The notes under the pieces: model-generated | The model's database searches: none | What the model saw: only the letters and a program-made list of their open reading frames with translations | Told to the model about the DNA's origin: nothing | Position numbers and translations under genes: made by a program | Shown: positions 32,641 through 40,705 of the stretch, one piece after another | Position numbering within the stretch: the stretch's first letter is position 1 | Layout of the letters: each line of letters opens with the position of its first letter | Assembly: GCF_024320865.1 (NCBI RefSeq) | Contig: NZ_JANDBD010000004.1 | Location: 496,001-560,000, forward strand | Direction of reading: 5' to 3' | DNA from: Mycolicibacterium arenosum | Lineage (GTDB): Bacteria; Actinomycetota; Actinomycetes; Mycobacteriales; Mycobacteriaceae | DNA: 64,000 bases

Positions 32641-33074
32641 GCGGTGACCCACACCTCCCCGTCGCTCACATCGACCCGATAGGTCCGGATCCTCCGGTCG
32701 GGATCGGACAGCGTCCGACCGTTGGTGAGGTCGAATTCCCACTGATGCCAGGGGCACCGGACGATCTGACCGTCGCGGACGAACTCGAGCCGGCCCGGCT
32801 TGTCCGGCGCGTGCACGTTGGTGCCGCCGACGAACCCGGTGCACAGTGGCGCGCCCTCGTGAGCGCAGTAGTTGGCGATCGCGTAGAACTCCCCGCCGAC
32901 GTTGTAGACGCCGACGCCGAACCGGCCGGCCTCGACCAGTTTCATCGAGCCGGGGGGCAGATCCTCCAGCGCGCACACTCGTCGCCGCCGCATCAGCGCT
33001 CCCTCGTCGTCCGGTCCGCCTCCATGGTCCACCGGGACCCGCGTCGTCGCGTGCGGAACTGCTACCGTCGTCAC
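32637..33074 (-). CDS. Rieske [2Fe-2S] ferredoxin
   Basis: 145 residues. Cluster ligands lie in YCAHEG and RCPWHQWEF, the C-x-H ... C-x2-H pair of Rieske ferredoxins; a 28-residue N-terminal stretch precedes the first strand (VCALEDLPPGSMK), so the true start could be the internal ATG at MRRRRV. It would pass electrons to a terminal oxygenase such as the Rieske enzymes at 10160 or 22040. First gene of the amidohydrolase operon and divergent from the flavoprotein reductase at 33126. GTG start at 33074. Confidence 0.9.
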   Translation of the reverse strand: MTTVAVPHATTRVPVDHGGGPDDEGALMRRRRVCALEDLPPGSMKLVEAGRFGVGVYNVGGEFYAIANYCAHEGAPLCTGFVGGTNVHAPDKPGRLEFVRDGQIVRCPWHQWEFDLTNGRTLSDPDRRIRTYRVDVSDGEVWVTA

Positions 33075-33092
33075 TACCGTTTACGATACCGT
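33063..33092. repeat. Three TACCGT direct repeats with exact 12-bp spacing
   Basis: TACCGT occurs at 33063-33068, 33075-33080 and 33087-33092, i.e. every 12 bp, spanning the first codons of the Rieske ferredoxin gene and the 51-nt divergent promoter with the ferredoxin reductase. Repeat-to-repeat phase is near one helical turn, as for a cooperatively bound activator or repressor. Not long or numerous enough for CRISPR. Confidence 0.5.
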
Positions 33093-33125
33093 TCAAGTCG
33101 GCGGTCGAACAATACGGAGGCGCGC

Positions 33126-34796
33126 GTGCCGTACGTCATCACGCAGTCGTGCTGCAACGACGCGTCGTGCACGGCCGTCTGCCCCGTCGACTGCATCCAT
33201 CCGCGGCTCGACGACGCGGCCTTCAGCACGACCGAGAGCCTGTACATCGACCCCGACGCCTGCATCGACTGCGGCGCGTGCGTCGAACAGTGCCCGGTCG
33301 ACGCGATCGTGGCCGACGACCGGCTGACCGCGCCGCAGCAGCGCTACCTCGAGATCAGCGCCGCCTACTTCACCGCCAGGCCGACCCCGTCAGCGCCACC
33401 ACGCGGGGTGCCGGCCACCCCGTCGGCCGACCTGACCGGGCTCCGGGTCGCCGTCGTCGGCACCGGCCCGGCCGCGATGTACGCCGTGTGGGACCTGCTC
33501 GAGCACCGCGGCGTCGAGATCGAGCTGTACGACCGCGCGCTCACCCCCTACGGACTGATCCGGTCGGGTGTCGCGCCCGACCACCCGTCCACCAAGGCGG
33601 TGCTCACCACCTTCGAACGCGCGGCGCGCCGTCCGAACGTGCGAATGCACCTGGGGATCGAGATCGGTACCCACCTGACCAACGCCGATCTGCTCGCGCA
33701 TCACAGCGCGGTGATCTACGCGACGGGCGCGGCAGGCGACCGCCCGTCGGACGTACCGGGGGCCGACCTGCCGGGTGTGCACTCGGCGACCGAGTTCGTC
33801 GCCTGGTACAACGGGCGTCCCGAGTCCGCCGACCGCGCATTCGACCTGTCCTGCGAGCGCGCGGTCGTCGTCGGCAACGGGAACGTGGCCGTCGACGTGG
33901 CTCGGATCCTGCTCACCGACCCCGAGGTACTGGCCCGCACCGACATCGCCGATCACGCGCTGGAGGCGTTGCGCACCAGCAGAATTCGCGAGGTCGTCAT
34001 TCTCGGCAGACGCGGACCCGCGCAGGCGGCGTACACGAATCCGGAACTGCTGGCGCTGCGGGAACTCGACGGCGTCGACATCGTCGTCGACGCCGCCGAG
34101 GCCGAGCCCGACCCGCTGAGTGCCGAGGACCTCGCCGCACCCGATGCCGAACCGGCGGCCCGGCTCAAGGCCCGACTGGCACGGGAGCTCTCGAATCGCG
34201 CACCGACCGGGGCGGCCAAGCGGCTGGTGCTGCGCTTCCTCACCTCGCCAGTCCGATTCGACGGCGCGGGCGCGGTGTCCGCGGTGCACGTCGCCCGCAA
34301 CACGCTGGTTCGGGCCGAGGACGGCGCGCTTCGCGCTACGGCGGGCCGGGAACTCGACCCCATCGACGCGGGTCTGGTGCTGCAGTCGATCGGCTACCGC
34401 GGCCACCCGGTTCCCGGCGTACCCTTCGACGTCGCGCGCGGCGTCATCCCCAACGCCGCGGGGCGAGTGCTGTCCGAACCGGATGGAACACCGGTGCCCC
34501 GCATGTACGCGACCGGGTGGATCAAGCGCGGCCCGACGGGCGTCATCGGCACCAACAAGCGCTGCTCCCGAGAGACCGTCGCGTGTCTGCTGGAGGACGC
34601 CGCCGCGGGGCTCCTGCCCACCGCACCCGACCGTGCCGCCCTCGACGACCTGTTGCGCGAGCGGCAACCGGCCGCGCTCGGCTACCCCGGCTGGTCCCGA
34701 ATCGACGTCGCCGAGCGTCTCGCCGGCCGCCGGGCCGACCGTCCCAGAGTCAAGTTCACCACGGTCGACGCGCTCCTCGACGCGGCTACTTCATAA
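33126..34796 (+). CDS. Ferredoxin-fused NADPH:ferredoxin reductase (FprB type)
   Basis: 556 residues. N-terminal 7Fe/8Fe-type ferredoxin domain with CCNDASCTAVCPVDC (Cys9/10, 15, 19, 23) and CIDCGACVEQCP (Cys46, 49, 52, 56); then an adrenodoxin-reductase-like part with FAD site VAVVGTGPAAMYA at about 110, GLIRSGVAPDHP, NADP site VVVGNGNVAVDVARIL, and C-terminal GWIKRGPTGVIGTNK. Same layout as M. tuberculosis FprB (Rv0886). It would take electrons from NADPH for the P450 and/or Rieske oxygenases. GTG at 33126 with GGAGG upstream. 3' end overlaps the convergent VOC gene by 11 nt. Confidence 0.94.
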   Translation: MPYVITQSCCNDASCTAVCPVDCIHPRLDDAAFSTTESLYIDPDACIDCGACVEQCPVDAIVADDRLTAPQQRYLEISAAYFTARPTPSAPPRGVPATPSADLTGLRVAVVGTGPAAMYAVWDLLEHRGVEIELYDRALTPYGLIRSGVAPDHPSTKAVLTTFERAARRPNVRMHLGIEIGTHLTNADLLAHHSAVIYATGAAGDRPSDVPGADLPGVHSATEFVAWYNGRPESADRAFDLSCERAVVVGNGNVAVDVARILLTDPEVLARTDIADHALEALRTSRIREVVILGRRGPAQAAYTNPELLALRELDGVDIVVDAAEAEPDPLSAEDLAAPDAEPAARLKARLARELSNRAPTGAAKRLVLRFLTSPVRFDGAGAVSAVHVARNTLVRAEDGALRATAGRELDPIDAGLVLQSIGYRGHPVPGVPFDVARGVIPNAAGRVLSEPDGTPVPRMYATGWIKRGPTGVIGTNKRCSRETVACLLEDAAAGLLPTAPDRAALDDLLRERQPAALGYPGWSRIDVAERLAGRRADRPRVKFTTVDALLDAATS

Positions 34797-35235
34797 CCGA
34801 AAGACCGCCCAGGGGAAGCAGTTCCACCACCACCCCGTCGGGGTCGACGACCGTTGCGGCCCGACCGCCGCCGGGGGTCGGCATGCTCAACGGCGTGCCG
34901 CCGAAGCCCAGTTCCGCGAGCCGTGCGAGCACCTCGTCGACGTCGACCTGCACGGACAGCAGGAACACCCCGCGAGCGGGCCTGCCAGTCTGCGCGGCGG
35001 CGCCGTCGACGGACTCGACGCCGAGGCTCAGCAGTTCCACGATGCCGGCGTCGGGACGGTCCGGTGAGCCGAGGAACACCGTGCGCACCGACGTCGTGGT
35101 GACTCCCAGGAGCGGAGCCAGATCCGCGTCGAGCACGACGTCGGCGAGCACGGTGAGGCCGATGCCGTCGCGGTAGAACCGCAGCGACTCGTCGAGGTCC
35201 CGGCAGCACACGCCGGCGTGATGAAGCACGGTCAT
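34786..35235 (-). CDS. VOC (glyoxalase/dioxygenase fold) protein, second copy
   Basis: 149 residues of the vicinal oxygen chelate fold: LHHAGVCCRDLDESLRFYRDGIGL, GIVELLS, FLLSVQVDVDEV, VDPDGVVVELLP. Candidate metal ligands His5/6 and Glu in GIVEL and VVELLP are kept. Paralogue of 18693-19136, sharing the unusual VFLG-S/D-P-x2-PD-A/T-GIVEL block. Last gene of the minus operon; its ATG overlaps the lipocalin-like gene stop. Confidence 0.9.
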   Translation of the reverse strand: MTVLHHAGVCCRDLDESLRFYRDGIGLTVLADVVLDADLAPLLGVTTTSVRTVFLGSPDRPDAGIVELLSLGVESVDGAAAQTGRPARGVFLLSVQVDVDEVLARLAELGFGGTPLSMPTPGGGRAATVVDPDGVVVELLPLGGLSVMK

Positions 35236-36395
35236 AGGAACGAATTCTCCACTGTCAAGCCGCGTTCCGGGAAGTCCCCCAGCGCGAACGTCTCCGCGTT
35301 ACCCAGCCCACTCCCCCCGCCGACGGGGTCGTCGACGCGCACCAGCAGATCGCGCAACTGGTGCAGCTTGCGCGCGTTCTCCGGGCTGTCGCAGGCGGTG
35401 ACGTGACTGCCCTCGACCTTGAGCTCGCCGACCCACTGGCCGTACACCCAGTCGTTCCAGCCGTAGTACCCGGCGGTGCCGAGGTGAAAGCCGCCGGGGC
35501 CGGCCGCCGTGATCGTCAGCGGCCGCCGCGATCCGTCCTCCTCGATGAGCACCAGGGTGCCGTGGGTGAACCTGCGGTTGTCGTCCTGGAAGTGGAAGTC
35601 CTGCTCGACGTCGGCGAAGCGCCGTGAGGTGCCGTCGGCGAACTGTTCCTCGGCCTGACAGCGCACCGATCGGAAGCCCTGACCGCGCTCCTCCTGGTAG
35701 AAGACGAACAGCGAGTACGGCGTGCCGTCATCGCGGGTGAGCGTCATGGGCAGCCACGTCATGAACATGTGCGTCACACCGCGACCGCCGCGGGGCAGTC
35801 CGGGGATCGGCTTGCCGACGCCGGGCCGGATACCCCAGGAGTGGTCACGCACCGAAATCCACTGATCGGGAGCGACTTCCGTGCGTTCGCCCTCGAGCTG
35901 CACCCACCCGGACGCCACCCCGACCTGGCGGTAGCGCAGCACGTTGTGGGTGACCCGGAAGCCGTCGGGACTGCGATCGGGCCACGGGTCCTCAAGGGCG
36001 GCGTCGAAGTCGCCTCGCAGAGTCAGATCGAACGCGATCGGCGCGTGGTCGTTCTCGTCGAGGCGGATTCGGATGGCGCGCAGCGGTTCGACGACGCTGT
36101 AGTGCACGGGGCCCACGTCGGTGCCGTTCGGATCCGACGAGAGCCGTCTGCCCGCTCGCACCGTCCACTGCTCGGTGCCCCGGCACACCCCGGCCGCGCC
36201 GTCGAAAACCCCTCGGTTGGTGTACTTTCCGATGCCGAGCACGGCTTGTAGCGAGTTGTCCCTGGCGTGCGCGATGGTCCAGATCTTCTCCGTCCACGAC
36301 GGGTCGGACTGCGCGACGGAGGCGAACGTGTCGACGATCTGGTGAGTCAGGTTCTCGTCATCGGGCACCAGCGCGCCGTAGTTCGTGTTCAGCAA
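35232..36395 (-). CDS. Large beta-rich protein resembling lipocalin-type CrtC/AttH hydratases
   Basis: 387 residues with no catalytic motif I can name. The chain is rich in strands and Trp/Gly pairs (QWISVRDHSWGIRPG, THMFMTWLPMTL, LFVFYQEERGQGFRSV, GYYGWNDWVYGQWVGELKVEG), the pattern of two fused lipocalin-like beta barrels seen in carotenoid 1,2-hydratase/AttH-like proteins. A role as hydratase, cyclase or hydrophobic ligand binder is inference. Third gene-order position between the metal hydrolase (9 nt upstream) and the VOC protein (4-nt overlap). Confidence 0.85.
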   Translation of the reverse strand: MLNTNYGALVPDDENLTHQIVDTFASVAQSDPSWTEKIWTIAHARDNSLQAVLGIGKYTNRGVFDGAAGVCRGTEQWTVRAGRRLSSDPNGTDVGPVHYSVVEPLRAIRIRLDENDHAPIAFDLTLRGDFDAALEDPWPDRSPDGFRVTHNVLRYRQVGVASGWVQLEGERTEVAPDQWISVRDHSWGIRPGVGKPIPGLPRGGRGVTHMFMTWLPMTLTRDDGTPYSLFVFYQEERGQGFRSVRCQAEEQFADGTSRRFADVEQDFHFQDDNRRFTHGTLVLIEEDGSRRPLTITAAGPGGFHLGTAGYYGWNDWVYGQWVGELKVEGSHVTACDSPENARKLHQLRDLLVRVDDPVGGGSGLGNAETFALGDFPERGLTVENSFL

Positions 36396-36404
36396 GCGTC
36401 CACC

Positions 36405-37340
36405 TCATCTCTCCGTCACGGGCTCCGACCCGAAGTACCTCGTCATGTCCGTGCCCTTCGCGTATTCGCGCATCCACACGTCCGCACTGTCGGGCAGCGG
36501 TTGCCCGGCCGGGTCGTGGTGCGGCGTCTGGGACAGGATCAACCGCCACACCATGGCCGCGAGCTCGCGCGTCGGGACGGGATTGAACAGCGTCGCCGGA
36601 TTCCCCTCGCGGGTACGACGTTTCGCGCCACCGGGGCCGCGGTACTTGAACTCGCCGATCAGCAGCTTGATCGACATCAGCTCCTCGGCCGAGGCGCCGC
36701 GCTCCTCGAACGGGACCACCTCGTCGAACTTCTTCGCGATCATCGCCGACAGTTCGCCGACGTGACTGAACGTGCTCCTGATGTGCTTGATCCGGTACCA
36801 CGGATCGGCACGAAGGTGGCGGTAGAGGATGAGACCCGAACTGCGGTGCTCGATCTCCTCGACGAAGTGCCACATCATCAGTGAGGCGACCCGCCGATCG
36901 CCGGTGCCGAACAGGGCGTCGCGGTTGTCGAGCACCACCTTGAACAGCGGCGTGAACGTCGCCTCCAGATTGGCGATGTAGGCCCAGTGGTACTCCGCCG
37001 GGTACTCCTCGATCAGCGTCTTGTAGGCGGTGACGGCGTCCTCGTAGCACTTCTCCAGGGCGGGATAGCGCTCGACGAGGGCGAGCATGTGCTTGCGATG
37101 CGCGGCGGCGTGCTGCGCCTCCTGCCGCAGGAACGCCTCGGCCTCGGCGGCGATGACGGGATCGGAGTCGAACTCCGACTGCGCCTTGCGCACCGCGTCG
37201 ATGATGTACTTCTCGAACGGCACCGCGATGAACGTGAACGCGTTGCAGAAGATGCTGAAGTCCGGATTCGCGGGCTGCCACAGGAACGGCACACTGGCGT
37301 CGAACTCCCACCCGATCTTGCGGACCACCAAGTCCGTCAT
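36405..37340 (-). CDS. Predicted metal-dependent hydrolase (PF10118 type) with helical di-iron-like motif
   Basis: 311 residues, almost all helical. Two Glu-His clusters, FLRQEAQHAAAHRKHM (about residues 89-104) and MWHFVEEIEHRSSG (about 159-172), resemble paired E-x2-H motifs of ferritin-like di-metal proteins, the basis for the 'metal-dependent hydrolase' family name; biochemical role is unclear. ATG at 37340 is the first gene of a three-gene minus operon divergent from the TetR at 37452. It may be an oxygen-activating enzyme instead of a hydrolase. Confidence 0.87.
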   Translation of the reverse strand: MTDLVVRKIGWEFDASVPFLWQPANPDFSIFCNAFTFIAVPFEKYIIDAVRKAQSEFDSDPVIAAEAEAFLRQEAQHAAAHRKHMLALVERYPALEKCYEDAVTAYKTLIEEYPAEYHWAYIANLEATFTPLFKVVLDNRDALFGTGDRRVASLMMWHFVEEIEHRSSGLILYRHLRADPWYRIKHIRSTFSHVGELSAMIAKKFDEVVPFEERGASAEELMSIKLLIGEFKYRGPGGAKRRTREGNPATLFNPVPTRELAAMVWRLILSQTPHHDPAGQPLPDSADVWMREYAKGTDMTRYFGSEPVTER

Positions 37341-37368
37341 CGCCTGACCACCTAACATCGAAGCGGTT

Positions 37369-37383
37369 CGGTGTCTCACACCG
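37369..37383. promoter_or_regulatory. Candidate TetR operator (GTGT-N3-ACAC)
   Basis: CGGTGT and ACACCG form a perfect 6-bp inverted repeat around CTC in the 111-nt divergent region between the metal-hydrolase operon and the TetR gene at 37452. The same GTGT-N3-ACAC core recurs at 38868-38878 upstream of the epoxide-hydrolase-like gene on the other side of the TetR gene. Confidence 0.5.
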
Positions 37384-37451
37384 GCGTGCTCGCAGGGGCA
37401 GACAGGAACGTCGCCAGTGTGACATTATGGGGTTCAGATGTAAAGGAATGG

Positions 37452-38024
37452 ATGGTGGTTCTGCAGATGCCCGCCGACGCCGAGCAGTCGACTCGCAAGC
37501 GCATCCTCGCCGCGACGTTCGCGGTGCTGTCCCGCTGCGGACATCGCAATCTGCAGCTGTCCGACGTCGCCGCCGAGGCCGGCGTTTCGCGACCGACGCT
37601 GTACCGGTACTTCGGCTCGAAGCAGGGCCTGCTCGATGCGTTCGGACTCTACGAGCAGGACAACTTCGACGCGGGGCTCGCCACTGCAACTGCGGGGCTG
37701 CGCGGTCCGGAGCGGCTCGACGCCGCGCTGCAGTTCATCGTGGACTTCCAGCACGAGTACTCCGTCAGCACGATGGTCGAGATCGAGCCCGAACACGTTC
37801 TGGCACAGACGAAACGGCTACTACCCCTGCTTCAGGAGCGCATCTCTCGCATCATCCCCGGCGAGCACGCGGACCTGGCTGCCGCCGCTGTGGTGCGGAT
37901 CGCTGTCAGCCACTTCCTCCTGGGTGCGGGCGACCCCGAGCAGTACCTCGCGGAGCTGCGCCACGCAGCGGGACTGCCCCAGCGGCGGCGTCGCGCACCC
38001 CGTGCCGCCGCCACCGCAAGCTAG
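37452..38024 (+). CDS. TetR-family transcriptional regulator
   Basis: 190 residues. Helix-turn-helix LQLSDVAAEAGVSRPTLYRYFGSKQGLLDAF with recognition helix PTLYRYF; ligand domain ends in a basic Pro/Arg tail (QRRRRAPRAAATAS). ATG 37452 follows AAAGGA; ATG 37467 is an alternative. Palindromes GTGT-N3-ACAC lie 70-83 nt upstream and again before the gene that converges on it, so it probably controls both flanking operons. The TAG overlaps the convergent stop as CTAG. Confidence 0.91.
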   Translation: MVVLQMPADAEQSTRKRILAATFAVLSRCGHRNLQLSDVAAEAGVSRPTLYRYFGSKQGLLDAFGLYEQDNFDAGLATATAGLRGPERLDAALQFIVDFQHEYSVSTMVEIEPEHVLAQTKRLLPLLQERISRIIPGEHADLAAAAVVRIAVSHFLLGAGDPEQYLAELRHAAGLPQRRRRAPRAAATAS

Positions 38025-38860
38025 CCTGTCAACCAGCGGGAGATCCTGTCCCAGAGCACATCCGGCTGTTCGAGGTGCAGGAAGTGCCCGACACCGCCGA
38101 TCACCTCGAACGCGGAGCCCGCTGCCGGTAGCTGATCGGTGACGTCACCGAGGAGTTCGGCGCCGAGTGCGCCGTCGTCGGCCCCGTGCAGATACAGCGT
38201 GGGTATCGCGGGCGGGCTCAGTGTCGCCGCGGCCTCCGCCGCTGCGGCGGGGTCGGCGAACTGCTCGTTGAAGGTCGACCGGTAGGGACTGATGACACCG
38301 GTGATGGTGTCTGCGGTGACGTGCTTGCGCAGTTCCGCGATGTCCCCCGTGGCGTCGTAACCCGGCGACCAGTCGGCCCAGAGCGACTCCCAGAAACCCG
38401 GTTCCAGCAGCGCGAATTCGGCCATTCCGATCTGCTGGATGAACCATACGTAGAACGAGCGCCGCAGCTGCGCGTACCGCAGGATGCCCGCTCCCAGCGC
38501 GGCCGTCGGCGGGACGGCGAGCGCCACGAAGCGCGCGAACGCTTCGGGTCGGGTGACGGTCACGCCGTAACCGGCGTTGGCCCCCCAGTCGTGGCCGACC
38601 AGCACGGCGCGATCGTCGCCTCGGAACCGGTCGCGCACCGCCAGCACGCTGCGAACGTAGGTGCCCGCGCTGATCGGCGTCGACATCGGCGCGTCGTAAC
38701 CCGGCAGCCACGGTGCCACCACGCGGTAACCGCTCTCGACGAGTTGCGGCCCGAGATGACGCCAGGTGTGTGGGGTGTCGGGAAATCCGTGCACCAGGAC
38801 AGCCAGCGGGAGGGAGGGGTCGTCGACGTCGCCGAACGTCACCGGGTCCGCTGCAGTCAC
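38021..38860 (-). CDS. Alpha/beta hydrolase, epoxide-hydrolase-like
   Basis: 279 residues. Oxyanion region VHGFPDTPHTW, nucleophile elbow VGHDWGANAG with Asp as nucleophile (epoxide hydrolase/dehalogenase type), and the catalytic His in GGVGHFLHLE; the acid is likely in LHGADDGAL. Asp nucleophile means it forms a covalent ester with epoxide or haloalkane carbons, not serine-type ester hydrolysis. GTG start. Lies alone between a TetR gene and a divergent kinase-like gene; a GTGT-N3-ACAC site is 8-18 nt upstream. Confidence 0.92.
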   Translation of the reverse strand: MTAADPVTFGDVDDPSLPLAVLVHGFPDTPHTWRHLGPQLVESGYRVVAPWLPGYDAPMSTPISAGTYVRSVLAVRDRFRGDDRAVLVGHDWGANAGYGVTVTRPEAFARFVALAVPPTAALGAGILRYAQLRRSFYVWFIQQIGMAEFALLEPGFWESLWADWSPGYDATGDIAELRKHVTADTITGVISPYRSTFNEQFADPAAAAEAAATLSPPAIPTLYLHGADDGALGAELLGDVTDQLPAAGSAFEVIGGVGHFLHLEQPDVLWDRISRWLTG

Positions 38861-38867
38861 GGCGCGA

Positions 38868-38878
38868 GTGTATTACAC
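38868..38878. promoter_or_regulatory. Candidate TetR operator (GTGT-N3-ACAC), second site
   Basis: GTGTATTACAC, a 4-bp inverted repeat around ATT, immediately upstream of the epoxide-hydrolase-like start. Same core as 37369-37383. In the same 83-nt divergent region TTACAT (38911-38916) and ATGTAA (38928-38933) form a further imperfect dyad before the kinase-like gene. Confidence 0.42.
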
Positions 38879-38943
38879 CTGAAGCATCAAACGTAACAGG
38901 CTGGATCCTTTACATGGAGCCACCCATATGTAACTCTGATCGC

Positions 38944-39996
38944 ATGGCAGGCATCACCCTCGCGCAGCGCGATCTGCCCGGCACCCAGCGCAGCCTCGGC
39001 GAGTGGTTCGAGCGGAGGTTCGGTGAACCCGTCACGGTGTCGGGTCTCGAGGCCGCCAACAAGGCCTCGGGGTGGTCCTGCGAGAGCCTGAAGTTCTCGG
39101 TCCGGCGCGCCGACGGCGCCGCCGCCGACTACGTCGTGCGGATCCCGCCGACGGGCGGCGGCATCTTCGCGGAGTACGACCTGCTCGCCCAGACCCGTAC
39201 CCAGGAACTGCTCCGCGGCTACGGGATCGCGACTCCGTCACCGCTGTACTACGAGCCCGACGACACCTGGATCGGCTCGCGGTTCCTCGTCATGCCCCGC
39301 ATCGTCGGGCACACCCCCTCGGACACCTCGTACGCCAAGCGCGGCTGGTTGCTCGACTCGGGCCCCGACGTGCAGCGCCGGGTTCACGACGGCTTCCTCG
39401 ACATTCTGCTTGCGCTGCACCGAGTTCCGCAGAACGAGGCGCCGTGGCTGGCGCGCCCGAGCGGGGTCGGCAACACCGCGGAGCTGACGTGGTGGCGCGA
39501 CTACGTCGAGTGGGGCACCGACGGCGACGTGCCCGGCGTGATGGTCGATGCCTTCGACTGGCTGCGCCGTCGTCTGCCCGACGACCCGGACCGGTTGGTG
39601 CTGTGCTGGGGTGACGCCAGGTTCTCCAACGCGATCTACGCCGACGACGGCGAACTGCTCGCCGCCCTGGACTGGGAGCAGGCGTGCTGGTGCCCGGCGG
39701 AACTCGACTTCGGGTGGTGGCTCGCGACGCGCAGGCAGATGCTCGAGGTGGCCGGGCTGACGCTGGACCCCGAGTTGCCGGGCTTCGACAGCCGAGCCAC
39801 GGTGGTCGCGCGATTCGAGGAGATGATCGGCAGGCCGCTCGACGACCTGCACTGGTACGAGGTCTTCGCGATGGTGCGGATGTCGTGTTGCATCGTCCGG
39901 ATGCAGAGCCTGCTGCGCAGCATCGGCCAGGGCGACCACTTTCTCGCGAAGGCGCCCATCCTGCCCACGTTCGCCGTCGAGGCGATCAATGGCTGA
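38944..39996 (+). CDS. Phosphotransferase-family (APH-like kinase fold) protein
   Basis: 350 residues. N-lobe with YVVRIPPTGGG in place of the usual Lys strand, catalytic loop LCWGDARFSN (HGDxxxxN variant with Trp for His) and the metal Asp in ALDWE. Kinase-fold proteins of this type occur widely with acyl-CoA dehydrogenases in mycobacterial lipid clusters; physiological substrate unknown, probably a small hydroxylated molecule. An antibiotic role is unlikely. ATG 38944 chosen; ATG 38914 would add ten residues. Its 3' end overlaps the next gene by 8 nt. Confidence 0.9.
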   Translation: MAGITLAQRDLPGTQRSLGEWFERRFGEPVTVSGLEAANKASGWSCESLKFSVRRADGAAADYVVRIPPTGGGIFAEYDLLAQTRTQELLRGYGIATPSPLYYEPDDTWIGSRFLVMPRIVGHTPSDTSYAKRGWLLDSGPDVQRRVHDGFLDILLALHRVPQNEAPWLARPSGVGNTAELTWWRDYVEWGTDGDVPGVMVDAFDWLRRRLPDDPDRLVLCWGDARFSNAIYADDGELLAALDWEQACWCPAELDFGWWLATRRQMLEVAGLTLDPELPGFDSRATVVARFEEMIGRPLDDLHWYEVFAMVRMSCCIVRMQSLLRSIGQGDHFLAKAPILPTFAVEAING

Positions 39997-40654
39997 CGAA
40001 CTGCGCTCCCGCCGTCCGACGGTGGCCGAGCAACTGGCGCGGGAACTGTCCGACATCGCCGACATCGCCGACGAACTCGGTCTGCTGGACGACCCGGTGG
40101 CGGCTCCGGAAACCGAGAGTGTGTACGACTACCTCGACACGACCCGCTGGAGCCTGGCCGACTGCGTCCTTCGCGGTGAGCGCACGCGCAGACTCGTCAA
40201 CGCACCGAACCGGCTGGTGGACGTGGCGGTCGCCGAGCACGCCGACCGCGCGCTCGACCGGGCGGCGGGGCTGCTCCGCGACCGTGCCGATGACCTCGCA
40301 GAGCAGGTGCGGCTGACCAACACGGTCGTCGCCCGGTGGCTCGTCGCGCATCGGGTGGCGATCGTCAACCCCTGCTACCTCGACTCCAACGCGCTGTACG
40401 ACCGCTATCGGTACGGCGACCTGGATCCGGAGGCCGTCTCCGACGACCCGCTCTACCTACTCGTCTGTCACCTGCACGACGTGCTGGAGGCCGGCGGCGA
40501 ATGGGACGGCGGCGACTCCCCGGCGCTGCAGCACCTGCGGGCTCAGCTCACGCTTCCCATGCGCGCGGTGCGGCACGAGATGGTGGCGGCGATGGCCCAC
40601 CACGCCGCGGCCATCGGCGTCACCCGGACCCTGTCGCGACTGGAGGCGCGGTGA
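39989..40654 (+). CDS. Helical protein partnered with the APH-like kinase (DUF6285-like)
   Basis: 221 residues, mostly alpha-helical with long amphipathic stretches (RRPTVAEQLARELSDIADIADELG, AEHADRALDRAAGLLRDRADDLAEQ). I do not recognise a catalytic motif; the arrangement directly after an APH-like kinase with an 8-nt overlap fits the DUF6285 family, though I am not certain of the name. Likely an accessory subunit of the kinase. It ends the catabolic region; the next gene has its own promoter. Confidence 0.82.
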   Translation: MADELRSRRPTVAEQLARELSDIADIADELGLLDDPVAAPETESVYDYLDTTRWSLADCVLRGERTRRLVNAPNRLVDVAVAEHADRALDRAAGLLRDRADDLAEQVRLTNTVVARWLVAHRVAIVNPCYLDSNALYDRYRYGDLDPEAVSDDPLYLLVCHLHDVLEAGGEWDGGDSPALQHLRAQLTLPMRAVRHEMVAAMAHHAAAIGVTRTLSRLEAR

Positions 40655-40692
40655 TCGCAGTCGACGATTGCGACGCATTCGCATAGCCGAGC

Positions 40693-40698
40693 TAAGCT
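40693..40698 (+). promoter_or_regulatory. Probable -10 box of a leaderless promoter
   Basis: TAAGCT seven nucleotides before the ATG of the secreted protein at 40706, with no purine-rich ribosome site in between. Spacing fits transcription starting on or next to the A of ATG. Confidence 0.45.
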
Positions 40699-40705
40699 GT
40701 CACCC

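Noticed and set aside
33063..33092. CRISPR-like repeat array
   Set aside because: Units are only 6 bp with 6-bp spacers and no cas genes are present.
38944..39996. Aminoglycoside resistance gene
   Set aside because: Kinase-fold is shared, but the catalytic loop has Trp for His and the context is a catabolic operon; antibiotic modification is unsupported.
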